Below, piece after piece: positions 48,601 through 61,376 of a DNA stretch of 64,000 nt. The notes below the pieces were generated by a model that had not been told where the DNA came from, did not search any database, and saw nothing but the letters and a program-made list of their open reading frames with translations. The position numbers were made by a program, and so were the translations under genes. Source of the stretch: Brachypodius melanocephalos (taxonomy: Eukaryota; Chordata; Aves; Passeriformes; Pycnonotidae). Positions within the stretch are counted from its first letter, which is position 1. Each line of letters opens with the position of its first letter. The stretch lies in NCBI GenBank assembly GCA_013398615.1, contig VZSR01001685.1:34777637-34841636 (forward strand). The letters are read 5' to 3'.

Positions 48601-51600
48601 ACCTTGTAGGGTTACTGCAGAATATTCATTCTGCCTCCAACATAGCTTAAGTCAACATTAGAAAGTCCCCTGCACTGTAGCCATAGAGTTAATTGTCTTC
48701 ATTCACATTCAGGAGTTATTCATTATGCAAAGATTTGAACATTAAGCAGACCTCCCTGTGCCAGGTAGATAGTGTATAGCTTTGTGGAGGCTCCCTACGC
48801 ACACAGGAAAATCACCCTCAAGGTGTGGGTCAATGGAGGCATTCTACACCCGTGTCCAGGATGCAGTCCAAAAACCAGTGTGATCTTCACAGCCTGTGGG
48901 TCTGGAAGGTCCCTCAATGCTGGTTCTGTGTTGGACTGTTTAGGATTTCGCCAAGGCTGCAGTAAAAGGGGGAGGGAATAGTATGGTTCTAAGGACCTCA
49001 CAGAAGAACTGTGGCTCCTCCTTACGCTCCAAGCATGGCTAATGGTGCTGTGGGGACATGGACTTCTGCCTGCCAAGAAACACAGGTAAAGAAGGTATTT
49101 TAGAAAGACCTACAATAAAAGGAAAAATTATCATTATTCTAATGCTTCATTACAAAAGCTGAGAGGTTTTCCAACTTTTGCTCAAATTATTCACTGTTTC
49201 AGTTGGTCCCAATTCAACTGGTAGTAAACAGGATTCCATGCTATAACGCTACCCTCAGAAATACAATTCTAGTACAGACAAATCACCATGAAGACTGAAA
49301 TAGTAACACTTTCTGAACATTGCACTTCTATTAAATAGCTAATTCTGACAACACTGTGTGACAGCAAAATGGTCATGGAAAGAGAGTCTGTAAGATTTAA
49401 AAACTATCCCTGATGAGAATTGAGACTATGAATCCAGAGTGATGAATGGGGACACTTTGCCTAGAGATGTTGTGGTGGTTCAGCCATGAACTCTCCTACT
49501 ATGCCATCTCTTACTGACTCTCATCTCTGATGCAAGGAAAGGTCAGCTCTCAGTGAAGCAGCAGATGAACTCCGGTTGTTTACAAGATGATGTGTAAAAA
49601 ATATGATGTCAATAAATTGACATTCAATTTTTTATTTTACTGAATGTGTCAGGATAGCAGTGGTAGCAATCCAGCAACTATTACGCAGGCTGAAGATTCA
49701 TGCAGGTGGTATGGGCAGCTGGAGACAGCACCATCATAGCTGCTCAAAGGCAGTCACCCTTACTGCAAAGCAAACTCTGTGAGCCAGGCTTTCACAGCTG
49801 GCCCTATTGTTCATCAGGTGGGATTAAATACTAGGGAAAGTTATCATCTGCCAGCCTAGTGATTTTGGTGGGATGAGGGGTGTCAGTGTTTGGGATGTTA
49901 TTCTTGTAAGGTGACCATCAGTGTTTCAACTTTCCCCACACTTCCAGTAGGAAACCAAATGGGAACAGAAACCTCATGGTCACCATGCTGTGCTCAGCAG
50001 TCCTTTCTGTGAATTAAAGCTTCTAGCAATCATGTAGCATGCTGCAGCCAATTATGATCTGATTTTTCTGAGTTATCACCTCCACTTTCTAATGGCTTAG
50101 CTGTCATTTAGGCAGATTAAATATTCTTCCTACAAGAAAAGGGTACTACAACTAAGTTTAAATATTTGGACATAGAACCTTTTTCTTTAAAAAGAAATAA
50201 ACTGCACCATATTTTTTTCTGTTGAAAAAGCAGTAACATTCAGCTCTGGGCCTTTTTATCCAGAATATTTGATTTTTTCACAAAAAAAAAATCCAAGCTC
50301 TCTGTGAGGTAACTTCTCTGCATTTTATAACCAGATCTGATTATACGATGTCTGCCTTTTCTGAAAATGTAGCATGTTCTTTAAACTCTTTTTTTCCTAT
50401 AAGTATTTCTGTTGCACTTTATATGATTTTCCTTTCAGGTGCTTTTTACTATCAAGTTCTCAGCACCATGATGGTCATCTTGTTCTCATTCCAGTGCTGA
50501 GGTCCTTGTCAGAAAATTCCATAAGAGCCTTCTCTGTAGCTCAAACACTTGTTATCTCTAAATCCCACTTTTCTGCTTTTTTTTTTTTGAGCCAGTGCTA
50601 CCTCATTATCCCTTTCAGCTGTACAGTTTGCAAGGCTCCCTCTCCTATTAGAACACTGCCTCCTGGATTACTCCACCCTCCTATATCAAATGTTATTTCC
50701 CTCATTTTTCCACCATGGATATTTATTAACAATCACCAGCATGTGAAGTGACACACAAACCAGAAACAAGCACACTCTCAGTGTAAGGCTGTAATCTCAT
50801 AGACATGTCAGTATTTATCATTTGGTAATGAGCTTGTGTCTTGAATTGAATGGGACCATTCATGTGTATAAAGCTGCTTCCCCATGCAAGAGTTTGCAAG
50901 ATTCTGGCCTAAATAAAGGAAAAACATAGTCAGATTATTTGCAGCAGAACCACAACACGACCATTTGCTGAAGCCAACTCTTTCTCCTTCCATATTTTTT
51001 CCTGTCCCATCTGCCAGCATCTCCTTTCACCTACTCTGAACTCCTTTCCTCCTCTGCAGGTTGGCTTACAAGTTCTGTGGGACTTCTGTGAGTTATTCAG
51101 GTGCATATCCAGGACTCAGGGAAACACTTTCAACAGTTTGGAGGCACCTTCTAATTTTTGTCCTTCAATATGGTTGAGAACTTTCTGAACACTGTATAAA
51201 TACTGACAAAGAGACAAGGTCTCAGACCATACAAGCTCCACATTTTTTCAAACCATATATGCATAAGCTCAGTATATGAGAAGGTAACACACATTAAGGA
51301 TATGCATAAGTGATATCTTTTGAATGTATCTGTTTCTTCATATTGTCTGTTTCTCTGAGATTTTCCACCCAAAAATGCTGCTCAGGAAGGTGAAATAAGA
51401 TCTTATTTATTCCTCATTCATATTGGAGAAATTTAATTTGAAATTCCAGATCTGTGAGATATATCAGTGAGCACTTACATGATGAAGCTGCACTTATGAT
51501 GTCAACTTACTTAGGCTTTAGATGTTTACTTTGCTTCATCTGCATATCTGACACTATTAGGAGGCATTTCTTTAAGAATTGTGCATTAAATGATGGTGTC

Positions 51601-51680
51601 CAAACAGCAAGCACAGGCAATGTATATTGCTAACACCATTCAGTGAATGATCAACCACGTTCAGAAAAAACTTTCCACGA
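45673..51680. other. Unique non-coding sequence, 6 kb
   Basis: No gene, RNA gene or repeat family is recognised. The longest frames (125 codons on - at 46466-46089, 125 codons on + at 50374-50751) carry no domain I know. Short A and T runs are common, for example near 50283 and 50579. Confidence 0.5.
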
Positions 51681-52062
51681 GGACAAGCTGCGAGTTTTGG
51701 GATTGCTCATGCCATAGAAGAGAAAACCCAAGGAAAATTCATTGAGGCCTGCAATACTTGAAGGGGGCTTATAAGAGAGATGGGGACAAGCTTTTTAATG
51801 GGGCCTGCAGCAATAGGACAAGGGGTAGTGGTGTTAAAATAAAAGAGGTTAGATTCAGACTAGATATTTAGAAGAAATTTTTTACACAAAAGGTGGTGAG
51901 ACACTGGCACAGGTTGCCCAGGAAGGTGGTAGATGCTCCATCCCTGACAACATTCAAGGCCATTGATCTAATTGAAGATGTCCCTAATAATTGCAGGAAC
52001 AATTACATTACCTTTAGAGGTTCCTCCTAACCAAAACCGTTTTATGTTTCTATTCTATGAAA
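51681..52062 (+). mobile_element. CR1 LINE 3' end copy, about 0.38 kb
   Basis: After a worn start ('gacaagctgcgagttttggg', 'attgctcatgccatagaaga') the match becomes strong: 'cattgaggcctgcaatactt', 'gaagggggcttataagagag' and 'atggggacaagctttttaat'. It continues with 'ggggcctgcagcaataggac', 'aaggggtagtggtgttaaaa', 'ttagattcagactagatatt', 'ggcacaggttgcccaggaag' and 'ccaaaaccgttttatg'. It ends with 'tttctattctatga'. The 3' terminus is preserved and the 5' end truncated. The GGTCAGGTTGGA-type stretch after 'acattcaagg' is shortened. Confidence 0.95.
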
Positions 52063-54112
52063 ATGAGAGAGGGAAACCGAGGGTATTGTGTTCATGTGTG
52101 TGTATGTGTACTTCAGAACTCCAAATAAATAACATGATTCAAAAGGTAAATCAGTAAATAAAATATCTTCAAGTGCACCGTTTTTTAAAAATGTAAACTA
52201 AGCATTCTCTCACTGTGAGAAGAGCTGAGTACAAGGACCTTTTAAAGCACCCTTGACACAGCTGTCCTTGTCACAGTGTTTCTTTTATCCTGAATTTCCT
52301 TGCACATAAAGCAAAACATCTGCTTATGGATGTTTCATCAATGATGACACCTATAACTATTGGCAATTACTCCATAACTGTCCATAACTGTTTGGCATTT
52401 ATTTTAAAGGTGACAACCTTAGAAAAGACAAAAATTACTGATCTTTTGAGCAGGCTCCAAATGTCACATTGTGAAAGATGTTGTTTTATCATCAACATAT
52501 GGCATCTGTCTGGGCTCCTTAAGGAAGTCTGTAGCTGGAAAATAAATGTTCTCTGAGCGGGATCTTTGCAACTCCAACTTTTAGGCAGCCTTGACTGAAA
52601 CACCATTCTGAACATTATTTACCTTCAACTTAATTTGATCCTCAGGAATTTACACATAGTTTAAAGTTTCAGAATAAATTCCTCAACCAACTCCTCATTA
52701 AATTTACTTGAAGGGTTCTTTTATGATTAAAACAAGCTGGTTCCCAGAAGACTGTATCTGCACAAATGTACACATTAGTCTTTAAGACTACCCACATCCT
52801 GGTACTGTGGTTGCTTGTGCTTTTTAATGGCGAGTGAACTCCACAATGTATTTGCTGTGCCAGGAATTAGGTATTTTCAATATGCTAGCAGATAAGGAAT
52901 TTGTTTGAACCTTTATTAGGGCTGTTTTAATTTGAATTCTGTTTTGTCAAAAAACAACTTTTTTTCCTGAAGAAATTATAGTTTCAGTTAATGAAACAGG
53001 GGCAAAAGAGCAGCTGAACTGTGTGGTGATGGGTGCTATGGCAACTAGAGCAGGTATGAAAAATGCTTTCAAGCAGAGCGTCTAAGTTAGAAAAATTATA
53101 ACAATAGAAAGCTAATTAGCAATTTAAGTAGACACCTTTGACTCCAGAAGTGAAGGGCTCTGGAATGCTAGCAGCTGATATTGCTGCAGTTTATGTGAAA
53201 GTGCTTTCAATTTGCTGTTGGCTGGTTCACTGCAACCCAAGGTATACAAATTTAAATTCATACAAGGTTTTGCCAGTTTCTTCCAGGGCAAATTCAGACT
53301 TCTGAAGCAAAAACTTCTGCCAGGAAAAGGGTCTGTGGCAATGGAAAGAAGCAACCAGCCAGCCACAGCCACACCATTCTTGGTGAGCCAACTAGTGAAT
53401 AAAGCTGGCACTGCCTTCAGGGAAGGGCAATGGGAATGAATATTGAGAAATGTGCTCATCTAGTAAAGGTAGCCTCAAAATTTTCTAACTTAAAAATACA
53501 TATCTAGCTCTGGAAAGTCAAATTTTGTGTAGCAACATAACTCATTCACCTTATGTCTTCTCCAAGCACAAGTGACCAGTTAAAACGGGAAACTAGGTCT
53601 TAGCCCCCCTTATATGACATGGCCTCTTGTGATTTTTTCAGAAGCATTTGCTTGCTTCTGGAGAAACACATAACCCCTCTACACTTTCTATGATGCATAT
53701 GCACTAGCATTTTTGGATTCCTTTCGTGCTTGATTTTCAACGTGTGTTGGGGAGTTATCCTGAGCTGATGTCCAGTCCAAGCTTCTTCCAAATTATACAA
53801 ATCTTTCATCTCCTCTACAGAATAAGGGTATACGAGTCACTATTATTATCATCATAGTTTTTTCATATTCCTGTGAAAGAAAGAGAAATATTAATTTATG
53901 TTGTGAAGATCAAAAAACAAAAGACAAGGAAGAAGTCAGTTCTTCCACTGGTTTATGGCAGAAACACATAACACTACTTCCTAGGCTTTAAATGTCACAT
54001 CTACAGGCTCACTGTGCTTTTGATCTGTCCGTGTCCATCAAAGCCTCACACACAGAGTGGTGGCATGGAGACAGCAGCTCCTCCTTGCATAGACAGTGCC
54101 ACCAGCACGGGT

Positions 54113-54113
<1 letters not shown>

Positions 54114-54145
<32 letters not shown>
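54114..54145. repeat. (CA)16 microsatellite
   Basis: Sixteen perfect CA units, the longest dinucleotide tract in the window. Likely length-polymorphic and prone to Z-DNA as alternating purine-pyrimidine. The minus frame across it gives a cysteine-valine alternation of no meaning. Confidence 0.97.
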
Positions 54146-54146
<1 letters not shown>

Positions 54147-55156
54147 TCTAGATTTCTTAGAATAATGCTCTTGGTGGATTTTAAGGGCTTGGTTGAGCTA
54201 CTAGAGATACCCCCAGCAGGTCTGGGTTTTTTTTCATGATGACATACTCCATTCTCATTGCATTTCAAGGCATAGCTTGCACAGCTGCTTATTTGCACAA
54301 GCAGACAGCTTTGGCATTTGAGAAACTGAAGATTGGTTACAGATTATGGAAGTGCACAGAAACCAAAGTGTTAGTCAGGGAAACATCTGAGAAACAGCTC
54401 CCCTTTCAGTTCATGTCAAATGTTGAGGGACTGGGATGCTACTTTTAACAGAAACCTTAGAAAATACAAGAAATTCTGCTCATCCAGACACCTTTCCTGA
54501 GCTGCCAGGATGCTGAATGCAGTGCCATTGGAATGCAGGAAGCCAGCCAGGGTCCAGTGCTGTCTCTGAGATGAAAAGTTGCACTGGAACCTGTCATGAG
54601 GAGAAGCCTGGGGAAGAGCCACCTGAGTGACTCTGGGCATTGCCAGGTCCAGCACAGCTCACTGTGCCCAGGCTGCTCAGCCCAAACTGGCTTCAGTGTC
54701 TGTAACACACTCAGCAGCACCCACAAAAGAAGGTATATGAGATACATGCTGCCATCCTGAATGTCCCTAGGGCTTCACATGGCAGGGAGCCAGCCACAGT
54801 ACCCCTGGCATGTGTAGTCCACAGATGTAGGTAACTACGTAGACAACCCACACAAAAGCGAAAGCTGGTTGCTATGTTCTAGCCTAATAAGTCTGCATCT
54901 ACAGTGGAATGGGAGGAATCCATCAGCAAATCGTGGAATGTCTTTTTACCTTTGCTATAAGGCTCTAAGACCACTCTTGTTACTCCTAGATTACAGTGAG
55001 TTGGTTCTCAATGGTCCTACAATTTTACAGTAATCACATTTTCTAGTAATCACTTGCAGAAGCACAACCTAGCCTTACACAGACGTTTGCTATGCTGGCT
55101 GAAATATTTGCTTGTTCACATCAAAGTCACAGGGAACTGTTCTATAGTCAACATCT

Positions 55157-55174
55157 CAACAACAACAACAACAA
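55157..55174. repeat. (CAA)6 microsatellite
   Basis: Six perfect CAA units, 18 bp. Confidence 0.95.
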
Positions 55175-55683
55175 ATCACTGAAGTGTTTTTGCAGAGTCC
55201 ATGTAACTGCATCAGATTTGGCCTAATATAAAAGACCACAGAACAGAGACAGGTTTCTACATATATCACAAACCCCCATAAATTAGATGTTGACCTTTTG
55301 CTTTCACAACTTCAGAGACTATTTTTGTAAGTTGCCTCAGCAGCTACTTTCTTCCTGAATAAAATAAATGTTGTTTTAGTCCTGCTCCCCAGGGCTGCAC
55401 ACTGTGAAGGTGGTAGCAGCTAGTTCACGTGACAGTGAATGAAGCTGAATAAGTAAAATGGCCTTCCCGGTAAGAAAACGTAGGTGAGAGATGAAAAAAC
55501 AACTCTTGATCATGTCCTGCACAAAGAGTACATAAGAGTTCAGTAAATTGATCCTGGTTTCTTAAAACAGCAACTTGATTTTTAGTAGCAAATGGCTTCA
55601 AACCAGCCTTTCAATTTGTGTTTGCAGTGGCTCAGGGTCATGGAATGAAGGCCAACTGAGAACCTTGGCTTTTCTGTTGCCTC

Positions 55684-56043
55684 ATGGCTGTTTTACCACT
55701 GCAGCTGCACAGAGCAAGCCTGTCTCACAGTGCTGAGAAAACGCTACTTGATAGTTTTGGTTTGCTTGGGTACTGTCCTGATAATGTGGCTTCTTTTGCA
55801 GTCCAGGCTGAAGCAGAAGACCCTGAGTGTATTGCACTGGCACCCAGAAGAACAGCAGAGCATGTATGGGCTGACAGACCTCTACACAGACACATGCTTC
55901 CAGCCAGATTAAATAGGAGCTTAAACAAAACCAGAAGCATACATAGGAGGTCAGACCCAGGATGGGAGACATCGCCAGTGGTGGTTAGGGAGAGCACTAG
56001 GCAAATTCACCTTACAGAGTGTGTGGGGCCTCTCCAGCAGTAG
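55684..56043 (+). other. Unassigned open region with membrane-anchor-like frame
   Basis: Two overlapping + frames are open here. The frame at 55730-55912 begins MLRKRYLIVLVCLGTVLIMW and continues LLLQSRLKQK, that is a short basic tail, about 17-20 hydrophobic residues, then a basic flank. It ends after 60 codons with GLTDLYTDTCFQPD. This is the layout of a type II signal anchor, as in Golgi glycosyltransferases. I know no protein with this sequence. The other frame (55684-56043, 119 codons) has no features. There is no recognisable promoter, no clear downstream exon and no strong donor. A pyrimidine-rich acceptor-like 'cttcttttgcag' lies inside at about 55790-55801. Chance is the likelier explanation. 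Confidence 0.2.
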
Positions 56044-59000
56044 AACACTGTATCCCACCTTTCTATCCTTCTCCCCACATGCTGAAGTTTGTGGTCACAA
56101 GTTGATGCTATCCTGGAGTATCTGTGAACCTATTACCATGCTTCAGCACTTAAGGGGACAGAAATGATGACTTACTTCCAGGAGCAGTGAGGCCATAAAA
56201 AACCAGAATGGTGCACCTTTATAGCCAGATGACCACTTCCTTCCTCCTGAAACAGATTAGGACACATAGGACAGCATAGTTATGGTGACACTTAAATCTC
56301 GCACCCCCTGTGGTTCACATCTCTGGATTGCTAGACACTGTTATTGAATCCATCTGTCACACCATAACATTGTACTGGAAAGTTACAAGTGGCAAACAGC
56401 CAAGGAATTTTTCCAGAGCTGTAACACAAGATATTCAGGAGTTCCAGTAAGAATCCCCATACCCTCATCTAACTGACATATGAAATCAATATAAAAAACA
56501 TAAGGCTCAAAATAAACCCAAATGTGAAGCTGCAATTTGTTGAGTTTGTTTTCATCAGCTCACTATACTAAACTCCTCTCCATTTTGCTTTTTCTTTCCT
56601 ATATGGAGCTGCAGAGGCTTTACAAGTGTGTGTCTGAGACACCTCTTGAGGCAAGGCAAAATATTTGCCTCCAACGTTGCTGAAATGGACCCTGAAGTTT
56701 GCTTCAGGGTGTTTTTGTAAGCATCAGCCTACGGTCATGAAAATCTGGCCAGCCTTTTGCTGGTTGTATTTGTGCAATCTCATGTCTCTCCTCTGGTCCT
56801 TGGAGTGTGATGCCATGGGCAGTGTCAATGGGAGATAGACCTTAGAGCCAGAGGCACAGTTGTTCTATTAACAAATTGACACAAGTATAATGCCACATTG
56901 ACATGTCTCTCTTCCTCTCAGTACCCAAAAAAGTAACTTTTCATGGCTTTGTTCTGTGCTGTGTAGATAGAATACTTAAGTTTGGCATCTTAGGAACAGA
57001 CAATTCTTCTTTTCCAGCAACAATTCCTTATTTTCTTTTTCTGCTCTTCCTAGACTGAGTTTTTTCTTCCCAATAAGATTTAAATCTGAAATTCCTTTTA
57101 TGTAGATGGGAGAGGTTTAGTTGTGCAATACCTTGTCCTCCATTCCTTACTCAGGTCTGTGATCCAGTAACAACTGTGGGAGAACTGCATGTGCATTGAC
57201 TGTTGGATTGGCCCCACATTTCATGCCTTAAAAAAGGATGTGTTCTGCAGGGTTTCCTGGCTGATCCCTGCTGCTCTGCAGCCAACAGAAAAAGTAGAAA
57301 ACATCAGAACAAGCTCCATTCCTAGGGGAATTCCAGTAGATTTGCATGAAAAAAGTTGGCTTATAGGATGTTGTAAAATCGATTAAATGAATGGCTGCTG
57401 TTTCTGTAGAAATATTTCATCAATGATGATACATGAGAAACGTAAGCACCTCAATTTCTTTAGACTGTGTAATATGCGGGGCTCTTAACTTCCTTTGAAA
57501 AAACTTCTATTGATCAGTATAATTAATGCACAGTAGGGTGAGGCTCAGTACTTGCTTTCCAAACCTTAATACCTTTAAATTAACTCTATCATTTGATTAA
57601 GATCCTGAAGTATTTTCTTGAAGGGAGAAACAATATCTTTGTGGTACTAAAAAAAAATTTCTGTTATAATTTTTTATCAAATTTCAATAATAGTGAATCT
57701 GTCAGATTAAAGTACTTTTGATACTATAAATACCACAGTGGTCCTCTAGCAGGTCAGCTCTTCATGCTCCAGTGCCTCAGGAACTGTCTTTGTCAGTTTT
57801 TTTCATTAATTTGTCAAAAAAAGGTTTTATTTCTAGTCTTAGTAAAGTCTTAAGAAAAAAATCTTTCTCAGAGGGGTAGTAAATTTTATCCTTTATCTTA
57901 AGCAAATTATTTTAATTTCAATTTCTAAGCAAATGTGTTAATTCAATTAATAAATAATATATAAAATAATGAAATTATCTCCATCTATCTTCCTTGAAAT
58001 CTCTACATAATCTTTGGATGCGATTATGTAGGAACATTGTTAATTTTATTTGCAGTTCTCTATTACTCTATTTGAAATGTTCCTTAAGATACACCTTAAA
58101 TTTTCATGTTTGGGAAATAATACTCTATCTCAGGTGTAAAGTATAATACAAGTAGACTACCACACAAATTACAGTATCAATAAGTCCTAGCTACAAACTG
58201 GTTTATTCACAAATGCATTTCTCATGTTTACATTCCAGTATTTGAATATTATTCCAATTTTATTCCAATCAAAATTCCATTACCATATACTTTGAAAATA
58301 ACTACTTCTTAATTTAAAAACCCCAAGCTTGAAAGCTGAAATTAGTTTGTATTTTCTCTATTTTTGCCCCCCAAATCTCAGTATTCAAATTTAAATATTC
58401 CCTTATAAGAATGTCCATATGCTCCTTTAGCAATATCCAACTTATAAGACAGACTCACTCAGGTGCCTTTGCTATTTACATTGCAGTCGATTCAAATCTT
58501 GATTGTCAAAGCTTGGAGGAAAAACAACCTCTACCAAGGAAAAACCACTTCGTGCATATCCTTTCTTATAGGTCCATTAAAGAACTCCTCCATCAGTCAG
58601 GACAGGATGCCTACTTTGCACTAACCTGCTCTTTATATTTATACTTATAGCTGACGTATAATCCTGGTGTCAATAATTTGGTGCCAGGAGAGGGTAATCA
58701 TTGACTGCTTCACTTTCCTGTGCGAGGCTGACTACTTTGGTGGTATTACTACACTGAGTCTCTCCAAAGTTCTTTCAGTTTTATGTTTGTATGCTGTTCC
58801 CGCAATATTTAATTGAAATATTAAATCTCTGACATCACCAGGGTTTTTATCCAACAGAATTGTCTTGCTGAAAACAGGGGCCTGGAACTTACATTTGGAT
58901 CGTGTGTGGCTCACTGGATGACTTCAGCTGTTGCAGAAATAGTTTATGTATACAACAAGCAAATGTTTTTAATGAGAAATTGGAATAAAATCAATATTGT

Positions 59001-61183
59001 AGAAGGAATTTAGGAATGTTCATCATGTTGTCTGTCAGCAGTCTCATTTTCTTTAATTCCTTTATTAAAACCAGCTCTTAGTAGTTCATTATATGACATA
59101 ATTTAGGTTAAAACACAACCCGCGTTTATCCTGTGGCCAAAGAGTCTCCAAGGGTAGCAGAAGTTGTATAAATGCACTTTAGAAATAGGAGCAGAAGAAC
59201 AGTGAGATAGAGAAATCCACAGTTTCCTTGCTAATTCTATAGCCTTGTCACATGAAGGCATTTTCTATGTAAGCACACACTCTGACTGTGCAGTAAATGA
59301 GTACACAGCTGCCCTTCAAGTAGAAGAGCAAAGGTTTAATCTTAGAAGTTTCCCCCACTGAAGCTCTATACTTTCTCTTCTTAAGATTAGATGGATTTCA
59401 TCCTTAGGTGATGACTAGCACTTTATGAGCTCATTCTCTGCCATCTGGGAATATAAATCCTTTAACACTGGCATTTGAGTAGCTTTACATCTTTTAAGCA
59501 CTTGAGAGCTAATCCCATCCTCTATATGCAGTTTTGTGTGCCAGATTTACTCAGGCAATGGCAGAGGAAAAGTCTCTCTCCTGGCAGGACGGAGCACCCT
59601 GTTGGCCAGTCTTTACTCCCTGGTAGGAAGGTGAAGCAAAGATTTCTTGCAACTTTGGTCTCTAATAGTTCTGCCATTCCCATTACCCTGAAACAACTAT
59701 GCTCCAAGCTTGAACCAAAAGGAAACTTCTTTTAAGCATACATTCCAAGTCTGGCCAGACTGTCAATCACTGACTGGATTTTTAAGCTGCCATGTATCCA
59801 AATGTGGCTTCAGCTTCTTTCTGCAGGGCAGCATTGGGCTATTTGTTCTGAGTGCTGACTGGCAAGCATCAAATGCTCAAGCAAACAAGTTCTGAGTTTT
59901 AATACAATCATATACTGTCTGAAGTCAACCACTCTAGGAAACTTTGAGCAGTCAGAGATATAAAAAGAACATGTGGAGATGAGCCTAAAGATATTTTGGT
60001 TGTAGCTGGTGACAAATCAGATATTGTTAGACTCACTTTAGATCAAGAATATCTTCGCTGGCTTCTGGTCTTCTGCTCCAGATCCCGTGGAGATTATGCC
60101 ATTATGACATTAACAACTACCAGGAGCTGAGGACAGCTGGGGTCAGGAGGTGGTGGCAAAAGGGAAAGGGATGCTTTTATACCAAAGAACTAGAAATAAG
60201 AAATATCAGAAGACCAGGAAGTTACCACAGTTGGTCGAACAAAGAGGAGCGAGAGAACGAAAATCTGGCAAACTTCAAGTAAGATATTGAAAAACTATTC
60301 TCTCCTCTTGAAATAATTTTGAGCAGGAGCATATGATCCTCAAAGGCCAAGAAAGAAACTTGGTAGTTTGGGGAAGTGCAAAGCTGGTCTAATAGATATT
60401 ATGTCCCAACTAATCTGGGGACCATTTTTTCCCAGAAAAAGCAAAGCAAAGTTCCCCCGCAGTCCCAGCTGGGTGGAGCCCTGCCTTCCTGCAGCTGACA
60501 ACCGAGCCCTTGATACTGTTTCTCTGGGTAAATGGATGACAGCCGTGTATCATGCTTCCCTCGGTGACTCTTACTTCTGGCACCATTTGTTTCCATTTCA
60601 TTTTAAGGTCAGTATGAATTGTCTCAGGCAAAAATGACTTAATAATGAAATTAATAAAATGAAATAATGTTAAAGTAATACTATAAACTTATCTTTTGGC
60701 AATCTGACAAGCAATGGAGGCTTTAGATCAGATTATCTAACAATTACTTTTTATAAATATACCTAAGCCATTTCTCAACGTGAACTTGCACATTGCACAA
60801 GCACCCAGCAGTCCCTTGTAAGCTGCAGATTCTTGTCTTTCAAAAAACTTAGCAAGGCTTGCTGCATGAAACTCTCAGTTAAAAGACTGTGATATAACTG
60901 ATTGCTTTAATATAATTTTCTACCAGAATGTTCCGTGGTACACTGTGCCCTGAGATAGCATCTCAAAGTGGTTGTATGGGAGAGGTGTAGGAGGATCAGG
61001 ATTCATGACTCTATGGCAAGTGAAAAAAATGGGAGATCCCAAAGTCATAATGAAAATTATTCCCTGTGACAGGAAGTTCTGTTTGCTCTTTGAAACTGAG
61101 AGCAATAGAAAAAAAATTATATTTGGTATCTACCTATTGGAACAGGGAGGGCATTTCACACTCTGATCAGAGAAAGCAAATAT
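56044..61183. other. Unique non-coding sequence, AT-rich in part
   Basis: No gene or repeat family is recognised. The 57630-58330 part is strongly AT-rich. The 60600-60780 part is AT-rich with repeated TAAT/ATTA cores. Frames are all under 90 codons. Confidence 0.5.
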
Positions 61184-61376
61184 GGGGAAGGGAAGGGAAG
61201 GGAAGGGAAGGGAAGGGAAGGGAAGGGAAGGGAAGGGAAGGGAAGGGAAGGGAAGGGAAGGGAAGGGAAGGGAAGGGAAGGGAAGGGAAGGGAAGGGAAG
61301 GGAAGGGAAGGGAAGGGAAGGGAAGGGAAGGGAAGGGAAGGGAAGGGAAGGGAAGGGAAGGGAAGGGAAGGGAAGG
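61184..61376. repeat. (GGGAA)n pentanucleotide microsatellite, 193 bp
   Basis: About 38.6 copies of GGGAA stand head to tail without a single interruption that I can see. The + strand is pure purine and the - strand pure pyrimidine. Because the unit is 5 bp, all three + frames read the same five-residue repeat (GREGK) and none meets a stop. This explains two overlapping long frames there and is not coding. Each set of four units fulfils the G-quadruplex rule (G3 runs with AA loops). The tract is also a mirror-type polypurine run able to form triplex DNA. Perfect arrays this long are usually polymorphic. Confidence 0.98.

Larger units (their letters stand above)
52063..55683. other. Unique sequence with microsatellites
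   Basis: No gene is recognised. It contains the (CA)16 tract at 54114 and the (CAA)6 tract at 55157. Overlapping frames on both strands at 53120-53460 and 54420-54750 show no family signature. Confidence 0.55.
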
